Source: RUG563 sp024681215 (GTDB taxonomy: Bacteria > Bacillota > Clostridia > Christensenellales > Aristaeellaceae). From it: a DNA stretch of 44,115 bases. The position numbers were made by a program, and so were the translations under genes. A model generated the notes under the pieces. It had not been told where the DNA came from. It searched no databases and saw only the letters and a list, made by a program, of their open reading frames with translations. The stretch covers positions 1-44,115 of the forward strand of contig JAILBG010000046.1 of assembly GCA_024681215.1 (NCBI GenBank). Direction: 5' to 3'. Below are positions 7,732-16,419 of the stretch, in pieces (the first letter of the stretch is position 1; each line of letters starts with the position of its first letter).

Positions 7732-9213
7732 TCAATCTGCAGGCTTCATGGTGGGGAACAAAAGCACGTCCCGGATGGAGGGCGTGGCCGTCAGCAGCAT
7801 CACAAGCCTGTCCACCCCGACCCCCAGGCCGCCGGTGGGCGGCATGCCGATCTCCAGGGCGTTGAGGAAATCCTCGTCCACGCCGTGGGCTTCTTCATCG
7901 CCCTGGGCGCGCAGGGCGGCCTGGGCTTCGAAGCGCTGCCGCTGGTCAATGGGATCGTTGAGCTCGGAGAAAGCGTTCCCGTGCTCCCGGCCCAGGATGA
8001 AGATTTCAAAGCGTTCGGTATAGGCGGGGTTATTTGGCATCTTCTTGGCCAGGGGCGAAATCTCCACCGGATGGCCGTAAATGAAGGTGGGCTGCACCAG
8101 ATGCTCTTCCACGAATTCGTCGAAGAACAGATTCAGGATATCGCCCTTCTGATGGCGCTTTTCATAGTGGATATGCTTTTCGTCCGCAACGGCCCGGGCT
8201 TCTTCCAGCGTTTTGATCGCATCAAAATCCACGCCGGAATACTTTTTCACCGCTTCCGCCATGCTCATGCGGGCGAAGGGCTTTTCCAGGTCGATGGTCA
8301 CGTCGCCGTACTGCACCACAGCGGTGCCGTTTACCTGCCGCGCCACGTAGCGGAACATATCCTCCGTAATGTCCATCATGCCGTGGAAGTCCGTAAACGC
8401 CTGATACAGCTCCAGCATGGTGAATTCCGGATTGTGCTTGGTATCCATGCCCTCGTTGCGGAACACCCGGCCGATCTCGTACACCCGGTCGAACCCGCCC
8501 ACGATGAGGCGCTTCAGGTGCAGTTCCAGCGCGATGCGCAGGTACATGTCGATATCCAGGGCGTTATGATGGGTCACGAAAGGCCGCGCGGCGGCGCCGC
8601 CCGCCTGGGTGTGCAGCACGGGGGTCTCCACCTCCATGAATCCCCGGCTCTCCAGGAAGGAGCGCAGCGCGGAAATGATCTGGCTGCGCTTGCGGAACGT
8701 GGCGCGGACTTCGGGATTCACGATCATGTCCAGATACCTTTGACGGTAGCGCAGGTCCTGGTCCGTCAGGCCGTGGAACTTTTCGGGCAGCGGCTTGAGG
8801 CATTTTGCCAGCAGCGTGATGGCATTGGTATGGACGGAGATTTCGCCCGTCTTGGTCTTGAATACCGTGCCGCGGATATAAACCACGTCGCCGATGTCCA
8901 TTTCCTTGAAAGACGCGTAGGCTTCCTCCCCCACGTCGTCCCGGCGGACATAAAACTGGATCTCCCCCGCCGTATCCAGCATATGGGCGAAGGAAGCCTT
9001 GCCCATGATCCGGCGGGTAATCATCCGCCCGGCCAGGGCCACTTCCTTTCCTTCATACGCATCATAATCGGCTATGATCTGGCTGCTCTTGGTGTCCACG
9101 TCCACCTTTGTCAGCAGATAGGGGTCCCGTCCCTTCTGCCGCAGCGCTTCCAGCTTATCCCTGCGGATCTGTTCCTGTTCAGAATAGACAGGCGTATTCT
9201 GTTCCTGCGCCAT
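7732..9213 (-). CDS. lysS: Lysyl-tRNA synthetase, class II
   Basis: A 493-residue class II enzyme that charges tRNA-Lys in the cytoplasm. The N-terminal OB-fold anticodon-binding domain (about residues 55-165) includes the GRMITRRIMGKASFAHM stretch. The catalytic domain has motif 2 as FRNEGMDTKHNPEFTMLE and motif 3 as GLGVGVDRLVMLLT near the C-terminus. The length is typical for the bacterial enzyme. The ATG at 9213 has GAGGG seven bases upstream. It follows greA by 33 bases; greA-lysS pairing is common in Firmicutes. The three genes gdpd-greA-lysS form an operon from the promoter at 10634-10662. Confidence 0.98.
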   Translation of the reverse strand: MAQEQNTPVYSEQEQIRRDKLEALRQKGRDPYLLTKVDVDTKSSQIIADYDAYEGKEVALAGRMITRRIMGKASFAHMLDTAGEIQFYVRRDDVGEEAYASFKEMDIGDVVYIRGTVFKTKTGEISVHTNAITLLAKCLKPLPEKFHGLTDQDLRYRQRYLDMIVNPEVRATFRKRSQIISALRSFLESRGFMEVETPVLHTQAGGAAARPFVTHHNALDIDMYLRIALELHLKRLIVGGFDRVYEIGRVFRNEGMDTKHNPEFTMLELYQAFTDFHGMMDITEDMFRYVARQVNGTAVVQYGDVTIDLEKPFARMSMAEAVKKYSGVDFDAIKTLEEARAVADEKHIHYEKRHQKGDILNLFFDEFVEEHLVQPTFIYGHPVEISPLAKKMPNNPAYTERFEIFILGREHGNAFSELNDPIDQRQRFEAQAALRAQGDEEAHGVDEDFLNALEIGMPPTGGLGVGVDRLVMLLTATPSIRDVLLFPTMKPAD

Positions 9214-9246
9214 GCAAATGCCCTCGCTTCACATCAAAAATTTGTC

Positions 9247-9732
9247 TTACAGCTTGATTTCCAGGATCTTCAGTTCATAAGGCCCGTCGGGAGCTTCCAC
9301 AGTCACGGTTTCGCCGGCCTTGTGGCCCAGCAGTGCCACGCCGATGGGAGACTCGTTTGAAACCTTGTTGTTCATGGGGTCGCTTTCCCGGGCGCCTACG
9401 ATGGAAAACTCTTCTTCATCCTTCTCGTCCAGGTACAGCACCCGCACCGTGGTGCCCACGTTCACGGCGTCGGTGGAGATTTCGCCGTCGATCACCACCA
9501 CGTTCCTCAGCGCGGCTTCCAGCTCCTGAATATCCGCTTCCAGCTTGGCCTGCTCGTCCTTTGCCTCGTCATACTCGGCATTTTCGCTCAGATCGCCGAA
9601 GCCCCGGGCGATGTTCAGGTGCTCGGCCACTTCCGCGCGGCGCACGGTGGTCATATACCTGAGCTTCTCTTCCATTTGCTTAAGGCCCTCGGTGGAAACA
9701 ACGATCTTGTTTTTTTCGTTCATTTCGCTCAT
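9247..9732 (-). CDS. greA: Transcription elongation factor GreA
   Basis: A 161-residue GreA that stimulates transcript cleavage in backtracked RNA polymerase. The N-terminal coiled-coil hairpin carries the acidic tip in GDLSENAEYDEAKDEQ (about residues 45-60), and the C-terminal FKBP-like domain contains the VGARESDPMNNKVSNESPIG stretch. I use the ATG at 9732: it has AAAAAAGGAG a few bases upstream, gives the usual family length, and overlaps the stop of the preceding phosphodiesterase gene as ATGA, indicating coupled translation. An in-frame start further upstream would add 14 lysine-rich residues with no ribosome site. Confidence 0.97.
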   Translation of the reverse strand: MSEMNEKNKIVVSTEGLKQMEEKLRYMTTVRRAEVAEHLNIARGFGDLSENAEYDEAKDEQAKLEADIQELEAALRNVVVIDGEISTDAVNVGTTVRVLYLDEKDEEEFSIVGARESDPMNNKVSNESPIGVALLGHKAGETVTVEAPDGPYELKILEIKL

Positions 9733-10565
9733 TTTTCCGTCTCCTTTTTTCTTGTTCTTTTCATATCGGGGCAAAAGCCCTCGAAGATCTGCACGTCATA
9801 GGCGGATGCCAGTTTCCCGCTTTCATCGGCGCTTTTTACCGTCCAGGCGGCGGTGACGGGCCTGAACAGACGCCGGACGAAACGGAACGACGGGTTTTTC
9901 CCGCCCAGATAGCCGTAGGCGATGAAATCCGGCCGGGAAAGGAAATTCATCAGCAGATGGGCGGCCGCCCGGAATAAAAGCCCTTTGTTCCCCTGGGACC
10001 GGTACGGGTCCATGGCCAGCTGGCCCCGGATCACGCCGCGGGCGTGGAGCCTGAACCACAAAAGCATCCGCGGATCGAAGGATTCCACGCACCAAACGCC
10101 CCTGTATCCCTTCATGCGGCTGTACAGAAGCTTTGGCAGATCCCCGTTGCCCGGATCGCTTTTCATTTCGATCAGCAGCGGGGCGCGGCCGTTGACAAGG
10201 GCGCATACCGCATCCAGGGTGGGGATCCCGCAGGAGACGCCCTGCAGGCGAAGGGAAAGAATTTCGTCCAGCGTCATATCGCTGATCCGGCGATCGACAC
10301 CGCACATCCTTTTCAGGCTTTCATCGTGGTGCACCACGATCCTGCGGTCCTTCGTCAAGCGGACGTCCAGTTCGATCCCGTATCCGTTCTTTACCGCTTC
10401 TTCAAAAGCGGGCAGCGAATTTTCCGGGATCTGCCCGCCGTGCAGGCCGCGGTGCGCATAATACGGAACCGGCAAGGCCGCGCGCACATGCTTTTTCGCC
10501 CTGGAGCCGGGCGCGGTGAGGAACAGATAGATAAGCAGCGCCGCGGGAATGATCAGCAGGATCAT
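9729..10565 (-). CDS. Glycerophosphodiester phosphodiesterase, membrane-anchored
   Basis: A 278-residue GDPD-family enzyme that hydrolyses glycerophosphodiesters to glycerol-3-phosphate and an alcohol. Seen: a hydrophobic N-terminus (MILLIIPAALLIYLFL, residues 1-16), then YYAHRGLHGGQIPENSLPAF with the catalytic His-Arg, GIELDVRLTKDR with metal-binding Glu and Asp, and VVHHDESLKRM with the second catalytic His. The ATG at 10565 is preferred because GGAAAGGA lies eight bases upstream and because an upstream in-frame TTG at 10634 overlaps the -10 box and could not be in the transcript. It is the first gene of the operon with greA and lysS and is coupled to greA through ATGA. The substrate headgroup is unknown. 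Confidence 0.92.
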   Translation of the reverse strand: MILLIIPAALLIYLFLTAPGSRAKKHVRAALPVPYYAHRGLHGGQIPENSLPAFEEAVKNGYGIELDVRLTKDRRIVVHHDESLKRMCGVDRRISDMTLDEILSLRLQGVSCGIPTLDAVCALVNGRAPLLIEMKSDPGNGDLPKLLYSRMKGYRGVWCVESFDPRMLLWFRLHARGVIRGQLAMDPYRSQGNKGLLFRAAAHLLMNFLSRPDFIAYGYLGGKNPSFRFVRRLFRPVTAAWTVKSADESGKLASAYDVQIFEGFCPDMKRTRKKETEK

Positions 10566-10633
10566 GGCCCCGATCCTTTCCGGCGCGAATCCTTCCGTCA
10601 CGCCAAAGAACGCCTTCCAGGCGTTACCAGGCA

Positions 10634-10662
10634 ATTATACTCCAAACGCCGTTGATTTGCAA
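10634..10662 (-). promoter_or_regulatory. Sigma-A promoter of gdpd-greA-lysS
   Basis: Minus strand TTGCAA (10657-10662), 17-base spacer, TATAAT (10634-10639). It is divergent from the DEAD-box helicase promoter about 50 bases away. Confidence 0.88.
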
Positions 10663-10704
10663 CCTTTCTGTCCGGCGTTTTTTTCTCTTTCCCTTTTCCG
10701 CGCA

Positions 10705-10733
10705 TTGACCCGGCCCGCGAGGCGTGCTATAAT
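10705..10733 (+). promoter_or_regulatory. Sigma-A promoter of the DEAD-box helicase
   Basis: TTGACC (10705-10710), 17-base spacer, TATAAT (10728-10733). The predicted transcript start near 10740 leaves a leader of about 55 bases before the TTG start. Confidence 0.88.
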
Positions 10734-10795
10734 TTCCGGGTATATATGTTTTGATGCATTGCGGGGATGGGCCCCGCTGCGGAAAGGAAACTGCC

Positions 10796-11983
10796 TTGTC
10801 TGAAAACAAATCGCTTCCCACCACCGGGTTTGAGAACCTGGATCTGTCCGATGAGATCATGCGCGCCGTGGCCAAAATGGGCTTCAAGGAAGCCACGCCC
10901 GTCCAGAAGGAAACCATACCCGTCATGATGGAAGGCCACGACGTGATCGCCATTGCCCCCACCGGCACGGGCAAAACCTGTGCTTTCGGCATTCCCATGC
11001 TGGAATACATTTCCCTCACCGATGCCCGCATCCAGGAATTGATCCTGGCTCCCACCCGTGAATTGGCGCTGCAGATCGGCGAGGAAATGACCAAGCTGGC
11101 GGCCTTCATTCCCGAAGTGCGCATCGCCGTGCTTTACGGCGGCCAGCCCATCTCCAAGCAGCTCAATCAGCTCAAGCGCAAGCCCCAGATCATCGTGGCG
11201 ACGCCCGGCCGCATGCTGGACCATATGCAGCGCGGCACCGCGCGGCTCTCCGCCGTGCATACGCTGGTGATCGACGAAGCGGATGAAATGCTGAAAATGG
11301 GCTTTGTCAAGGACGTGTGCAAGATCATCGAGGCCATCCCGCCCCAGCGCCAGTTCGTCATGTTCTCCGCCACCACCAATCAGGATGTGCTGACCATCTC
11401 CTGGAAATACCAGCACGATCCCGTAGAGATCACCATTCCTGCCACCAATGAAAACAAGCCCAAGATCACCCAGTACGTGATCCCCACCACCCGGCAGGAC
11501 AAGCAGGAGCACCTGCAGTATCTGCTGGATTCCAACGTGTATAACCGGGTGATGATCTTCACCAATACCAAGGACATGTGCCGCCGCCTGAGCGAAAAGC
11601 TGAACAAGCTGGGGTATCAGACCGAGGCGCTCCACGGGGATATCCCTCAGTCCAAGCGTAATCAGGTGATGCAGGGCTTCAAGCGGGGCAAATTCCCCAT
11701 CCTGGTGTGCACCGACGTGGCCGCCCGGGGCATCGACGTATTCGACGTGGAGGCCGTGATCAATTTTGATCTGCCCACCGAAAACGAGTATTACCTGCAC
11801 CGCATCGGCCGCACGGGCCGCGCCAAGCGCCACGGCGTTGCGTTCACCCTGCTGTGCTTCACCGAAAGCGTCCGGCTGGACGAGATCCTCAAGTATATGG
11901 AATCAAAGCCCACCTATCTCAAATTCGACGATATGGGCATCCTGCGCAACGGCGAAGGGGAACCGTTTTTCGAGAATATCTGA
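10796..11983 (+). CDS. DEAD-box ATP-dependent RNA helicase
   Basis: A 395-residue RNA helicase containing the two RecA-like domains and almost nothing beyond them. All motifs are present: Q motif GFKEATPVQKE, I APTGTGKT, Ia APTRELALQI, TPGR, II DEAD, III SAT, V TDVAARGIDV and VI HRIGRTGR. It is related to CshA/RhlE-type helicases that remodel RNA in ribosome assembly or mRNA decay, but lacks their basic C-terminal tail, so RNA or partner recognition must come from elsewhere. A TTG start at 10796 is chosen because GGAAAGGA is seven bases upstream; an in-frame ATG at 10751 would add 15 residues and has no ribosome site. Single-gene unit with its own promoter and terminator. Confidence 0.95.
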   Translation: MSENKSLPTTGFENLDLSDEIMRAVAKMGFKEATPVQKETIPVMMEGHDVIAIAPTGTGKTCAFGIPMLEYISLTDARIQELILAPTRELALQIGEEMTKLAAFIPEVRIAVLYGGQPISKQLNQLKRKPQIIVATPGRMLDHMQRGTARLSAVHTLVIDEADEMLKMGFVKDVCKIIEAIPPQRQFVMFSATTNQDVLTISWKYQHDPVEITIPATNENKPKITQYVIPTTRQDKQEHLQYLLDSNVYNRVMIFTNTKDMCRRLSEKLNKLGYQTEALHGDIPQSKRNQVMQGFKRGKFPILVCTDVAARGIDVFDVEAVINFDLPTENEYYLHRIGRTGRAKRHGVAFTLLCFTESVRLDEILKYMESKPTYLKFDDMGILRNGEGEPFFENI

Positions 11984-11990
11984 GCAAAAG

Positions 11991-12018
11991 AAAAGGCCTG
12001 AGATGCCAGGCCTTTTTT
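11991..12018. terminator. Bidirectional terminator between the helicase and the his operon
   Basis: AAAAGGCCTG (11991-12000) pairs with CAGGCCTTTT (12007-12016) around a 6-base loop, with a T run on the plus side and A run (T on minus) on the other. It serves the convergent helicase gene and hisIE. Confidence 0.92.
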
Positions 12019-12019
12019 C

Positions 12020-12664
12020 TTACTGCATTTTTTCCTGTTTCACCTTGTGGTCCACCACGTGGCGGCTTTCCAATTGAGAAAAAATGTCCGCGGGCGTGAT
12101 GCCCATTTCCACCATGAGCACCATCACGTGATACGCCAGGTCCGCGATTTCAAAGACGGTCTCCGCCTTGTCGCCGCCTTTGCCGGCCACGATCACTTCC
12201 GTGCACTCTTCGCCCACTTTTTTCAGGATCTTGTCGATCCCTTTCTGGAACAGATAGGTGGTATAGGAGCCTTCCTTGGGCTTTTCCTTCCTGCCCTGCA
12301 GCAGCCGGTACAGCGCTTCCATGGAAAAATCCTGGTGCGCTTCGCTCTGATACACGGGATTGAAAAAGCAGCTTTCCTCGCCCGTATGGCAGGCCGGGCC
12401 TTTTTTGATCACCTCCACCACCAGCGCGTCCATATCGCAGTCCGCCCGGATGGTGACGATCTCCTGGGTGTTTCCGGATGTTTCGCCCTTCCGCCACAGC
12501 GTTTTCCGGGAGCGGGAATAGAAGCAGGTGCGGCCTTCCTTCATGGAGATTTCCAGGGATTCCCGGTTCATGTAAGCCACCGTCAGGACCTGCTTTGAAA
12601 AGTAATCCTGCACCACCGCGGGGATAAGGCCGTTCGCGTCAAATTTCAGCTCATCGATCCTCAT
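12020..12664 (-). CDS. hisI: Bifunctional phosphoribosyl-AMP cyclohydrolase / phosphoribosyl-ATP pyrophosphatase
   Basis: A 214-residue HisIE fusion catalysing steps 2 and 3 of histidine synthesis. The N-terminal HisI part (about 1-110) has VAYMNRESLEI, the WRKGETSGN loop, DCDMDALVV and the metal-binding GPACHTGEESCFF. The C-terminal HisE part (about 115-200) has the acidic pyrophosphohydrolase helices KKVGEECTEVIVAGK and EIADLAYHVMVLM. It is the last gene of the operon and overlaps hisF by four bases (ATGA). Confidence 0.97.
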   Translation of the reverse strand: MRIDELKFDANGLIPAVVQDYFSKQVLTVAYMNRESLEISMKEGRTCFYSRSRKTLWRKGETSGNTQEIVTIRADCDMDALVVEVIKKGPACHTGEESCFFNPVYQSEAHQDFSMEALYRLLQGRKEKPKEGSYTTYLFQKGIDKILKKVGEECTEVIVAGKGGDKAETVFEIADLAYHVMVLMVEMGITPADIFSQLESRHVVDHKVKQEKMQ

Positions 12665-13437
12665 AATTTTTCTCCTTTCAGGATCCGCATGGGGATGCCT
12701 TCCGCCGCTAGGTATTCCTTCAGTTCCGTAAGCGGCACTTCTTTTCTGTGGAATATGGACGCGGCCAGCCCGGCGTCCACCTGGGGAACGGACTGGAAGA
12801 GCGTTTTGAAATCCTCCTTGCAGCCCGCGCCGCCGGAAGCGATGATGGGGATGGTCACCCGGGATGCGATGCCGGAAAGCAGTTCCAGGTCAAAGCCTTT
12901 CTTTACCCCGTCCGTATCCATGCTGTTGACCACCAATTCCCCCGCGCCCCGCTCCTGGCCGTCGTGAGCCCATTGCAGGGCGTCGATCCCGGTGTCTTCC
13001 CGGCCGCCCTTGGCAAAGATGTGGAAATTACCGTTCACGCGCTTTACATCCATGCTCAGCACCACGCACTGATCGCCGTACCGCTTTGCGGCCCGGTCGA
13101 TGAGGGACGGGTCCCGGATCGCGCCGGAATTTACGCTCACCTTATCCGCGCCGCAGGAGAGGACGCGCTCAAAATCGCTCACGTCGTTGATGCCGCCGCC
13201 CACCGTCAGGGGAATGAACACCTGCGCGGCGGTCCGCAGCAGGATATCGGTGAAGATCCCCCGGTTTTCAAAGGAAGCCGTGATATCGTAAAACACCAGT
13301 TCGTCCGCGCCGGTATCGTTGTAATACCGCGCCATCTCCACCGGGTCGGCCACGTCCTGCACGCCCAGGAAGTTGACGCCCTTGACTACGCGGCCGTTCC
13401 GCACGTCCAGGCAGGGAATGATCCGTTTTGCGATCAT
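12661..13437 (-). CDS. hisF: Imidazole glycerol phosphate synthase, cyclase subunit
   Basis: A 258-residue TIM barrel that, with HisH, converts PRFAR and ammonia to imidazole glycerol phosphate and AICAR. The catalytic Asp of the N-terminal strand is in IIPCLDVRNGRVVKG (near residue 11), and the second is in NSMDTDGVKKGFD (near 131). The phosphate-binding VGGGI and ASGGAG loops are present. It overlaps hisA and hisIE by four bases on each side, consistent with coupled translation. Confidence 0.98.
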   Translation of the reverse strand: MIAKRIIPCLDVRNGRVVKGVNFLGVQDVADPVEMARYYNDTGADELVFYDITASFENRGIFTDILLRTAAQVFIPLTVGGGINDVSDFERVLSCGADKVSVNSGAIRDPSLIDRAAKRYGDQCVVLSMDVKRVNGNFHIFAKGGREDTGIDALQWAHDGQERGAGELVVNSMDTDGVKKGFDLELLSGIASRVTIPIIASGGAGCKEDFKTLFQSVPQVDAGLAASIFHRKEVPLTELKEYLAAEGIPMRILKGEKL

Positions 13438-14159
13438 GCCTCTCCCTCCTTTGCAGCCTGCAGCGCGCTGCCCACGTCGATCCGCCCGTCGTAGATCGCT
13501 TTGCCCACGATGGCGGCGTAAAGTTTCATTCCCGCCAGGGCCCGGATATCCTGCACGGTGGTGATGCCGCCGGAAGCGACGAGATTCAGCCCCGGGATCC
13601 CGGCTAACTTTTCATAGGCCGCAAAATTGGGCCCGGAAAGCAGCCCGTCCCGGGCGATATCGGTGTAGATCACGGTGTCCACGCCTCTTTCCGGCATGGA
13701 AGAAACGAAATCGTATGCGTTCAGATCCGTGACTGTCCGCCAGCCGTGAATGGCCACGAAGCCGTTTTTTGCGTCCACCCCCGCGGTGATCTGTCCGGGA
13801 TACGTTTTCGCCAGCTTTTCCAGAAGGGCGGGCTGCTCCACCGCCGCCGTTCCCAGGATTACCCGGGAAACCCCGGCGTCCAGATACTTCCGGGCGCTTT
13901 CCTCGCTGCGGGCGCCGCCGCCCACTTCGATTTTCAGCCCGCTGTTTTTTGCCAGCCGTCTGATGATCTCAAAATTGACCTGTCCGCCGTCCCGGGCCGC
14001 GTCCAGGTCCACCGCATGCAGCCACTCGGCGCCGGCGCGCAGAAAGCCTTCCGCCACGACGAGAGGGTCGTCGCCGTATACGGTCTCCCGGTCGTAATCG
14101 CCTTCCGTCAGGCGCACCACCCTGCCGCCCCGCAGATCGACGGCCGGAAAAATCAGCAT
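13434..14159 (-). CDS. hisA: ProFAR isomerase
   Basis: A 241-residue TIM-barrel isomerase for the Amadori rearrangement of ProFAR to PRFAR. The catalytic Asp lies in FPAVDLRGGRVVRL (near residue 8) and the second in TDIARDGLLSGPN. VGGGAR and ASGGIT form the two phosphate sites. The ATG at 14159 gives the standard family length and overlaps the end of hisH by seven bases; longer in-frame extensions would read through hisH in the wrong frame. Confidence 0.97.
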   Translation of the reverse strand: MLIFPAVDLRGGRVVRLTEGDYDRETVYGDDPLVVAEGFLRAGAEWLHAVDLDAARDGGQVNFEIIRRLAKNSGLKIEVGGGARSEESARKYLDAGVSRVILGTAAVEQPALLEKLAKTYPGQITAGVDAKNGFVAIHGWRTVTDLNAYDFVSSMPERGVDTVIYTDIARDGLLSGPNFAAYEKLAGIPGLNLVASGGITTVQDIRALAGMKLYAAIVGKAIYDGRIDVGSALQAAKEGEA

Positions 14160-14770
14160 GCAGCCACCTCCCCGAACGCCCGCAGGATACTCAGGCCCAC
14201 CGGTCCGCTTTTTTCGGGATGGAACTGCGCGCCGTATACGTTCCCCGCCTGCACCAGCCCCGGCACGTCCACGCCGTATCCGGATACGGCCTTGACGGCG
14301 TCCCCGGCGAATTTGGCATAGAACGAATGGACGTAATACACGCTGTCCCCCTCCCGGATATATCGCAGCAGCGGGCTCTCCCCCGTAAAGCGGAGCGTGT
14401 TCCATCCGATGTGCGGCACCTTCAGGGCGGCGGGAATATCGTCCTTCAGGGGGCATACCTCCCCGGGGATCAGCCCCAGGCCCTGATGCACGCCGTATTC
14501 ATAGCTTTTTTCAAACAGCAGCTGCATCCCCAGGCAGATCCCCAGCACCGGCACCTCTTTTTTCGCCTGTTCCAGCAGCGCTTCGTCCATGCCCGTTTCC
14601 CTAAGCTTGTCCCTGGCGTCGCCGAAAGCGCCCACCCCGGGCAGGATCAGCGCGTCGGCGCTTTTCAAAAGATCCTTGTCCCTGGTCACCGTGTTTTCGA
14701 TGCCTAAAAAGGACAGGGAATGGCTGATGGAATACAGGTTGCCCACGCCGTAATCAATGATCGCGATCAT
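14153..14770 (-). CDS. hisH: Imidazole glycerol phosphate synthase, glutaminase subunit
   Basis: A 205-residue class I glutamine amidotransferase that supplies ammonia to HisF. The nucleophile Cys is in VLGICLGMQLLFE (near residue 80), and the catalytic His-x-Glu pair is in YGAQFHPEKSG (near 187). YGVGNLYSI at the N-terminus is typical. GGGGG lies a few bases before the ATG. It is 15 bases downstream of hisB, the only real gap in the operon. Confidence 0.98.
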   Translation of the reverse strand: MIAIIDYGVGNLYSISHSLSFLGIENTVTRDKDLLKSADALILPGVGAFGDARDKLRETGMDEALLEQAKKEVPVLGICLGMQLLFEKSYEYGVHQGLGLIPGEVCPLKDDIPAALKVPHIGWNTLRFTGESPLLRYIREGDSVYYVHSFYAKFAGDAVKAVSGYGVDVPGLVQAGNVYGAQFHPEKSGPVGLSILRAFGEVAAC

Positions 14771-14785
14771 GCTTACCCCCGTTAT

Positions 14786-15373
14786 TTACAGCGTTCCTTT
14801 GGAGGACGGCACCTGGCCCGCCCGCGCCGCGTCAACGGCCACGGCCTGCCTTAAGCACTTGCCCAGGCCCTTGAACATGGCTTCGATGATATGATGGGAA
14901 TTGATCCCGGAAAGCTGATGAAAATGGATGGCGGCTTTCAGATTCCGGGCGAAGGCCAGCATGAATTCCTGCACCAGCTCCGTATCGAAGGCGCCCACCT
15001 TTTCCGCGGGGATCTGCACCTGGTAGCCCAGGGCGTCCCTGCCGGAAAGGTCCACCGCGCAGAGCACCAGGGCTTCGTCCATGGGCAGAAGAAAATTCCC
15101 GTACCGGCAGATGCCGGCCTTGTTTCCCAGCGCTTCCGTAAACGCCATGCCCAGGGCGATGCCGATATCCTCCACGGAATGATGATCGTCCACCTGGGTA
15201 TCGCCCTTGCACCGGATGGCAAGATCGAAGCAGCCGTGATAAGCCATCAGCTCCAGCATGTGGTTGAGAAAGCCGATGCCGGTGTCGATGCTGGCCTTGC
15301 CCTGACCTTCCAGGATCAGCGCCACGGACACTTCGGTTTCGTTGGTTTTCCGGTCGATGGTCCCCTGCCTCAT
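14786..15373 (-). CDS. hisB: Imidazoleglycerol-phosphate dehydratase
   Basis: A 195-residue monofunctional dehydratase. The manganese-binding repeats are GFLNHMLELMAYHG and DDHHSVEDIGIALG in the first half and SGINSHHIIEAMFKGL in the second. It lacks the N-terminal histidinol-phosphatase domain found in the enterobacterial bifunctional HisB. AAAGGAG precedes the ATG by eight bases; the start overlaps the hisC stop as ATGA. Confidence 0.98.
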   Translation of the reverse strand: MRQGTIDRKTNETEVSVALILEGQGKASIDTGIGFLNHMLELMAYHGCFDLAIRCKGDTQVDDHHSVEDIGIALGMAFTEALGNKAGICRYGNFLLPMDEALVLCAVDLSGRDALGYQVQIPAEKVGAFDTELVQEFMLAFARNLKAAIHFHQLSGINSHHIIEAMFKGLGKCLRQAVAVDAARAGQVPSSKGTL

Positions 15374-16419
15374 TGAAACATCTCCTTTGTCAAAGCGATC
15401 AGGACTTCCATTTGTTCTTTGCTTCCCACGGTGATGCGCAGGTAATCCCGGATCCGGGGCAGATCAAACCGCCGGATCACCACGTTCTTTTCCCGCAGCC
15501 TGCGCTGGTATTCCGCCCCCGTCATGCCTGGGGGCGAGGCGAAAAGGAAATTCGCCTTTGAATCCAGCACCGTAAAGCCGATGTCCTTCAGCTGCCGCGA
15601 GGTCCAGGCCCGGGTTTCCATGATCGCCCTGCGGCAAGCGTCAAAGTATTCCTTCTGCGAAAGCGCCGCTTCTCCTGCCGCCTGGGTCATGGAATTTACG
15701 TTGTACGGATGGAACGAATATCGGATCCGGTTCAGATCCGCGATCAGATCGGGGCTGCCCATGGCGAACCCCAGCCGGGCCCCGGCCATCTGGCGGGATT
15801 TGGAGAAGGTCTGCACCACCAGCAGATTCCCGTGATCCGGGATCAATGAAACCGCGCTTTTCGCGCCGAAATCCACGTAAGCTTCGTCCACGATCACCAC
15901 GCTGTCCGGGTTCGTTTCCACGATGGAGAGGATCTCATCAAGCGTCAGCGCGATGCCGGTGGGCGCGTTGGGATTGGCGATCACGATCATGCGTCCGCAG
16001 CCCCGGTAATCCTCCGGGCGAATGCGGAAATCCCTGTCCAGCGGGATGATTTTCGCGTCGATGCCGTACAAGGCCGCCCACACCGGATAAAAGCCGTAGG
16101 TTATATCCGGAAACGCCGCGCCCTTTTCCCCGAAGGCCTGAAAGGCGAAGGCCAGCATTTCGTCCGAGCCGTTGCTCACCGCGATGCATTCCGGCGTAAG
16201 ACCATAGGTTTCTGACAGCTTCCGGATCAGCCCGGAAGCGGACAGATCGTTGTACAGCCGCAGGGTTTCCGCCGCTTTTGCCGCCGCTTCAACCACCCCG
16301 GGCGCCGGCGGGAACGGGCTTTCGTTGGTGTTCAGCTTGATCAGATTCTGCATTCTGGGCTGTTCGCCCGGCACGTAAACCTCCAGGCTGTCCAGCCGTC
16401 GATTGAAAAATCTGCTCAT
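15370..16419 (-). CDS. hisC: Histidinol-phosphate aminotransferase
   Basis: A 349-residue PLP enzyme, fold type I. The PLP lysine is in TFSKSRQMAGARLGF (near residue 213); NPNAPTGIAL and DEAYVDFG hold cofactor-contacting residues, and the C-terminal Arg is in YLRITVGSKEQ. It converts imidazole acetol phosphate to histidinol phosphate. It overlaps hisD and hisB by four bases each. Confidence 0.97.
   Translation of the reverse strand: MSRFFNRRLDSLEVYVPGEQPRMQNLIKLNTNESPFPPAPGVVEAAAKAAETLRLYNDLSASGLIRKLSETYGLTPECIAVSNGSDEMLAFAFQAFGEKGAAFPDITYGFYPVWAALYGIDAKIIPLDRDFRIRPEDYRGCGRMIVIANPNAPTGIALTLDEILSIVETNPDSVVIVDEAYVDFGAKSAVSLIPDHGNLLVVQTFSKSRQMAGARLGFAMGSPDLIADLNRIRYSFHPYNVNSMTQAAGEAALSQKEYFDACRRAIMETRAWTSRQLKDIGFTVLDSKANFLFASPPGMTGAEYQRRLREKNVVIRRFDLPRIRDYLRITVGSKEQMEVLIALTKEMFQ

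Noticed and set aside
6892..9360. An 822-codon open frame on the plus strand opposite lysS and its neighbour
   Set aside because: The opposite strand encodes unmistakable lysyl-tRNA synthetase; the antisense product is rich in His, Gln and Arg with no domain, as expected from GC-rich codon bias.
10727..11833. A 368-codon open frame antisense to the DEAD-box helicase
   Set aside because: All helicase motifs are on the plus strand, with promoter and ribosome site to match.
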